NCBI RefSeq assembly: GCF_013359775.1
Contig: NZ_JABMCI010000048.1
Coordinates: 18,428 to 82,427 of the forward strand
DNA from: Cellulomonas humilata
Lineage (GTDB): Bacteria > Actinomycetota > Actinomycetes > Actinomycetales > Cellulomonadaceae
DNA: 64,000 nucleotides
Direction of reading: 5' to 3'
The notes below the pieces were generated by a model, which saw nothing but the letters and a program-made list of their open reading frames with translations, was not told where the DNA came from and made no database searches. Shown piece after piece: positions 61,439 to 64,000 of this stretch (position 1 is the stretch's first letter; each line of letters starts with the position of its first letter). The translations under genes were made by a program, and so were the position numbers.

Positions 61439-62707
61439 TCAGGCGCGCACGGCGACCGCAGGCTCCACCGCCGACGCCACGACGAGCAGGGCGTCCAGCC
61501 GCGCCGCGACCCCGGCGATCGCGCGCCTGACCGGGGACCCCGGTGCCGCCTCGCGCAGGGTGCGCGCCTCGAGCAGAGCGGTGTCGAGCGCCGGGCCGTC
61601 GTCGGGCACGAGGTGCGCGTCCGGGACTCCCGCGTACCGTGCGAGCGCCTGCCCCACGGCCTCCCCCGGCTGCGGCCCGGCCACCGACGCCCGCACGCGG
61701 TTGACCAGCACCATCCGCGTGCCGCCCAGACCCAGGTCCGTCAGCTCGCCCAGGCCCCGGACCAGGCGCTGGATGCCGACGGGGTCCCCCGCGCCGACCG
61801 CCAGCACCACGTCCGCCGCCTCGAGCGCGCTGAGCGTGGCGGCGTTGCGGCGCGGGGCACGCGTGTCGTAGCTGAGCACCTCGTCCTGCTCCAGGCAGAA
61901 GCCGCAGTCGATCACCGTCCACTCCGCGAGCCCGCGGGCGACCGTCCAGACGGCGTCAAGCGACGACGAGGGAAGCTCCGGCCAGCGGTCCGCCCGGGAG
62001 ATCCCCGACAGCACGCGCAGGTCCGGGGCGATGGTCGGGGTGATCCTGGCCAGGGTCGTCAGGTCGAGGGTCCCCTGCCCTGCGGCACGCGCCGCCGCCG
62101 CGAGGCCCGGCGCCTCGTCGAGCATGCCCACCACCTGCGCCACGCAGCCGCCGTACGTGTCGGCGTCCACGAGCAGCGTCCGACGGCCGGCCGCGGCCAG
62201 CTCCGCGGCGACGTTCACCGCGACGGTCGTCCGGCCCGGCGCCCCGGTCGGGCCCCAGACTGCGACGACGAGACCGCGCGCCGGGCGGCGGACGGTCTGC
62301 TCGTCGGGCCACGAGGAGTCGCGGCTGTCGCCGTCGGGCGCCGTGCCGAGGACCACCAAGGCGTCCCGGACCACCTCGTTGGCCGACGCCTCGTCGTGCG
62401 GTGCGGCCGCCACCAGGTCCGCACCGAGCGCCACGAGACGCTCGCCGAGCCACGGACGGGCGGCGTCGCCGATGCCGATGACGCGCACGCCCGCCCGGTG
62501 CAGCAGCTCGATCGCCTCCCGGTCGAGCAGGTCGAGGTCGCCCGACACGACGGCCAGTCGACCGAGACCCGCCTCCGCGGCCGCGAGCAGCTCGGTGAGG
62601 TCGGCGCACCGCCGGGTCACGCTCAGGCGCCCGCCGGTCTGCTCGACCGCCTGGACGATGATCGCCTCCGCCGCGCCCTGCACGGCGCACAGCACCCCGA
62701 CGGCCAC
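61439..62707 (-). CDS. TadZ/CpaE-like P-loop ATPase
   Basis: 422 residues. N-terminal ~140 residues form a degenerate receiver-like domain (LDREAIELLHRAGVRVIGIGD); then a MinD/ParA-type ATPase with deviant Walker A VWGPTGAPGRTT, where Arg replaces the usual Lys before Thr-Thr, and LLVDADTYGGCVAQ. Such proteins place Flp pilus machines or chromosomes at the pole. Starts 1 nt after the SAF protein stop. No TadA, TadB or pilin gene is in view. Confidence 0.78.
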   Translation of the reverse strand: MAVGVLCAVQGAAEAIIVQAVEQTGGRLSVTRRCADLTELLAAAEAGLGRLAVVSGDLDLLDREAIELLHRAGVRVIGIGDAARPWLGERLVALGADLVAAAPHDEASANEVVRDALVVLGTAPDGDSRDSSWPDEQTVRRPARGLVVAVWGPTGAPGRTTVAVNVAAELAAAGRRTLLVDADTYGGCVAQVVGMLDEAPGLAAAARAAGQGTLDLTTLARITPTIAPDLRVLSGISRADRWPELPSSSLDAVWTVARGLAEWTVIDCGFCLEQDEVLSYDTRAPRRNAATLSALEAADVVLAVGAGDPVGIQRLVRGLGELTDLGLGGTRMVLVNRVRASVAGPQPGEAVGQALARYAGVPDAHLVPDDGPALDTALLEARTLREAAPGSPVRRAIAGVAARLDALLVVASAVEPAVAVRA

Positions 62708-62708
62708 G

Positions 62709-63371
62709 TCAGCCCCCCGAGCCCAGGACCGGCACCACGTCGACCGTGCCCTCGGCGGCGAGCGCCGTGAGGACCTCCGGCAGCAGCGCGCTGGGCACCA
62801 GCACCTGGACGGCGCTGCCCCCGGAGGCGCGGAACGCCCCCGTCGGCGTCGTGACCTCGGCGACCGTGAGCCCTCCGGCCAGCTCCCACGGGTCGTCCGG
62901 CGCGGCGTCGTCGTCCGGCGCCGGCGGGGTGAACCACAGGTCCACGAGAGCACCGGGGACCACGTCCTGCGACGGGGCACGCTCGAGGGTCACCGACACC
63001 GGCCGCAGGTCGAGGTCCGCGGCCGACCCGACGGCCGACGCGGGCACGAGCTCGCCGCGGCCGACCGCCCGGACCGCCACGACGTCGCGCGCGATCGCCT
63101 CGTCCGCCCGCAGGTAGTGATCGAGATTGACCGTGCCCAGCCGCACGTCGACGACGGCGAGGTCCTGCGCGGCCACCCGGTCCCCCGGCACCAGGGCGGA
63201 CCGCGTCACGTACACGGGCACCGTGGCCTGCGCCGTGCGCACCGCCCAGGAGCCCAGCAGCACCGACGCCGCCACCATCGCGATGCCGGCCAGCAGCCGG
63301 GGGTCGCGCCAGCCGGGCCGCCGCAGCCGGGCCGCCACCGGTGCGGGCAGGTCGAGCACGCTCGTGTCCAT
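62709..63371 (-). CDS. SAF-domain protein (CpaB/RcpC-like)
   Basis: 220 residues, ATG behind AGGAG. One N-terminal membrane segment (LLAGIAMVAASVLLGSWAV), then a SAF domain (VTRSALVPGDRVAAQDLAVV) and a second fold. This is the layout of Flp-pilus CpaB. Forms a two-gene unit with the TadZ-like protein. A system missing its motor and pilin here, so other parts must lie elsewhere. Confidence 0.8.
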   Translation of the reverse strand: MDTSVLDLPAPVAARLRRPGWRDPRLLAGIAMVAASVLLGSWAVRTAQATVPVYVTRSALVPGDRVAAQDLAVVDVRLGTVNLDHYLRADEAIARDVVAVRAVGRGELVPASAVGSAADLDLRPVSVTLERAPSQDVVPGALVDLWFTPPAPDDDAAPDDPWELAGGLTVAEVTTPTGAFRASGGSAVQVLVPSALLPEVLTALAAEGTVDVVPVLGSGG

Positions 63372-63476
63372 CGGATCTCCTGGTTCGTCGCGCCTGGCTG
63401 GACGGTCATCCTGCCCGCGTCCAGGACGTCGCGAACGGAGCATTGTGGACAAACCGGTCCGAGCGCCAGCGCGTGC

Positions 63477-63482
63477 CACACT
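63477..63482 (+). promoter_or_regulatory. Leaderless -10 of the HTH gene
   Basis: CACACT, 6 nt before ATG 63489. Confidence 0.4.
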
Positions 63483-63488
63483 GCGGTC

Positions 63489-63722
63489 ATGCCTTCGCGG
63501 TTCCTGACCCTCGCGGACGTCACCGAGGTGCTGAACATCTCGGCGCCGCAGGCCTACGCACTCGTCCGCTCCGGGGAGCTGCCCGCCATCCAGATCGGTG
63601 GCCGGCTCCAGTGGCGGGTGGAGTCCACCGAGCTCGAGAAGTACATCCAGCGGATGTACGAGCAGACCCGCGCCCGCATCTCCAGCGACGGCAGCGTGGT
63701 CGACGCGCCCTCGTCCGACTGA
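63489..63722 (+). CDS. Small HTH DNA-binding protein (BldC/excisionase fold)
   Basis: 77 residues: FLTLADVTEVLNISAPQAYALVRSGELPAIQIGGRLQWRV, read in pieces, is a MerR-like winged HTH as in BldC and phage excisionases; then an alpha helix (ELEKYIQRMYEQTRARI). No integrase nearby, so a resident regulator is more likely than an excisionase. Divergent from the SAF gene. Confidence 0.8.
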   Translation: MPSRFLTLADVTEVLNISAPQAYALVRSGELPAIQIGGRLQWRVESTELEKYIQRMYEQTRARISSDGSVVDAPSSD

Positions 63723-63725
63723 GCC

Positions 63726-64000
63726 TCAGCCCGACCGCACGACCCGCACCGCTGCGAACGCCACGGTCCACGGCACGCGACCGGACGCGTCGCCGACGTC
63801 GCTGAGGTCCAGGTGGTCGGCGCCGACGCGATCGACCCGACCCACGAGGTCGGTCCCGCCGACGTCGATCCGGACCACGGCGCGATCGCGCGCCAGAGCA
63901 CGAAGGGCGTGCGCGAGCCCGAGCCGTGCCTCGACCGCACCGGGCGCAGGGGCCGCGTGCCCGACGAGCCCGCCGACGCCCGCCACCGCCGCGGCCGGCA
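63726..64000 (-). CDS. Unknown protein, N-terminus beyond the window
   Basis: The frame is open at the right edge; about 91 residues of the C-terminus are visible, ending DVGDASGRVPWTVAFAAVRVVRSG. The stretch RAVVRIDVGGTDLVGRVDRVGADHLDL looks like a small beta barrel. An internal GTG at 63986 has no ribosome site. Family not recognised. Stop lies 3 nt from the HTH gene stop, convergent. Confidence 0.6.
   Translation of the reverse strand, partial: PAAAVAGVGGLVGHAAPAPGAVEARLGLAHALRALARDRAVVRIDVGGTDLVGRVDRVGADHLDLSDVGDASGRVPWTVAFAAVRVVRSG

Noticed and set aside
63489..63722. Phage excisionase and integrated element
   Set aside because: No integrase, attachment repeats or phage genes nearby; the protein fits BldC-type resident regulators.

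Overview
The window looks like chromosomal DNA of a very GC-rich actinobacterium. Reasons: strongly G/C-biased third codon positions, many GTG starts, ATGA/GTGA overlaps inside operons, many start codons that look leaderless, and a block (rnc-DUF177-sepIVA, coaD-rsmD, recG-DAK, thiL-DUF3515-ddl, gpsA, hup-leuD-leuC-iclR) that follows the well-known mycobacterial order. A Micrococcales organism such as Cellulomonas fits best, but that is inference. No insertion sequence, phage, CRISPR array or origin was seen.

Left part (1-18.9 kb), accessory metabolism. A truncated peptide-type ABC permease is preceded by a 24-codon leader peptide ending in two cysteines. Next comes an operon for unsaturated or deoxy-keto uronates on the + strand (1.3-9.8 kb): MHS-type importer, kduI, an IclR regulator, kduD, two further dehydrogenases, a second KduD-like SDR, KDPG aldolase and KDG kinase. 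Together these take 5-keto-4-deoxyuronate to pyruvate plus glyceraldehyde-3-phosphate. A divergent block (9.8-18.9 kb) carries a complete oligopeptide-type ABC transporter behind a second cysteine-containing leader, and an aminotransferase with two luciferase-like flavin monooxygenases. It is best read as organosulfur scavenging.

Middle (18.9-36.5 kb): proB, obgE, rpmA, rplU and an RNase E/G with long acidic and basic arms on the - strand. On the + strand lies cydABDC followed by a DevS/DosS-like two-GAF histidine kinase, with a DevR/DosR-like response regulator convergent to it. A GGGAC-N4-GTCCC palindrome of DosR-box form lies about 41.5 bp before the inferred cydA transcription start, and a second one sits in the same geometry before the uronate operon. 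mutM and rnc follow.

Right part (36.5-64 kb), mostly housekeeping: rpmF, DUF177, a SepIVA-like coiled coil, coaD, rsmD, an ABC exporter of unknown role, recG, a DAK2/DegV protein, rpmB, a GNAT enzyme, thiL, a DUF3515 lipoprotein, an acyl-lipid desaturase, ddl, a cystathionine gamma-synthase-like enzyme, gpsA, plsC, murA, hup, leuDC with a divergent IclR regulator, a cupin/MarR divergent pair, tRNA-Glu(CTC), tRNA-Gln(CTG), a TadZ/CpaE-like and a CpaB/SAF-like protein, a BldC-type HTH protein and a gene cut by the window end.

Architecture: about ten genes have a TANNNT-like hexamer ending exactly 6 nt before the start codon, which is the geometry of leaderless mRNAs. Two divergent pairs share essentially one -10 region, and three convergent pairs share a CTAG at their stop codons.
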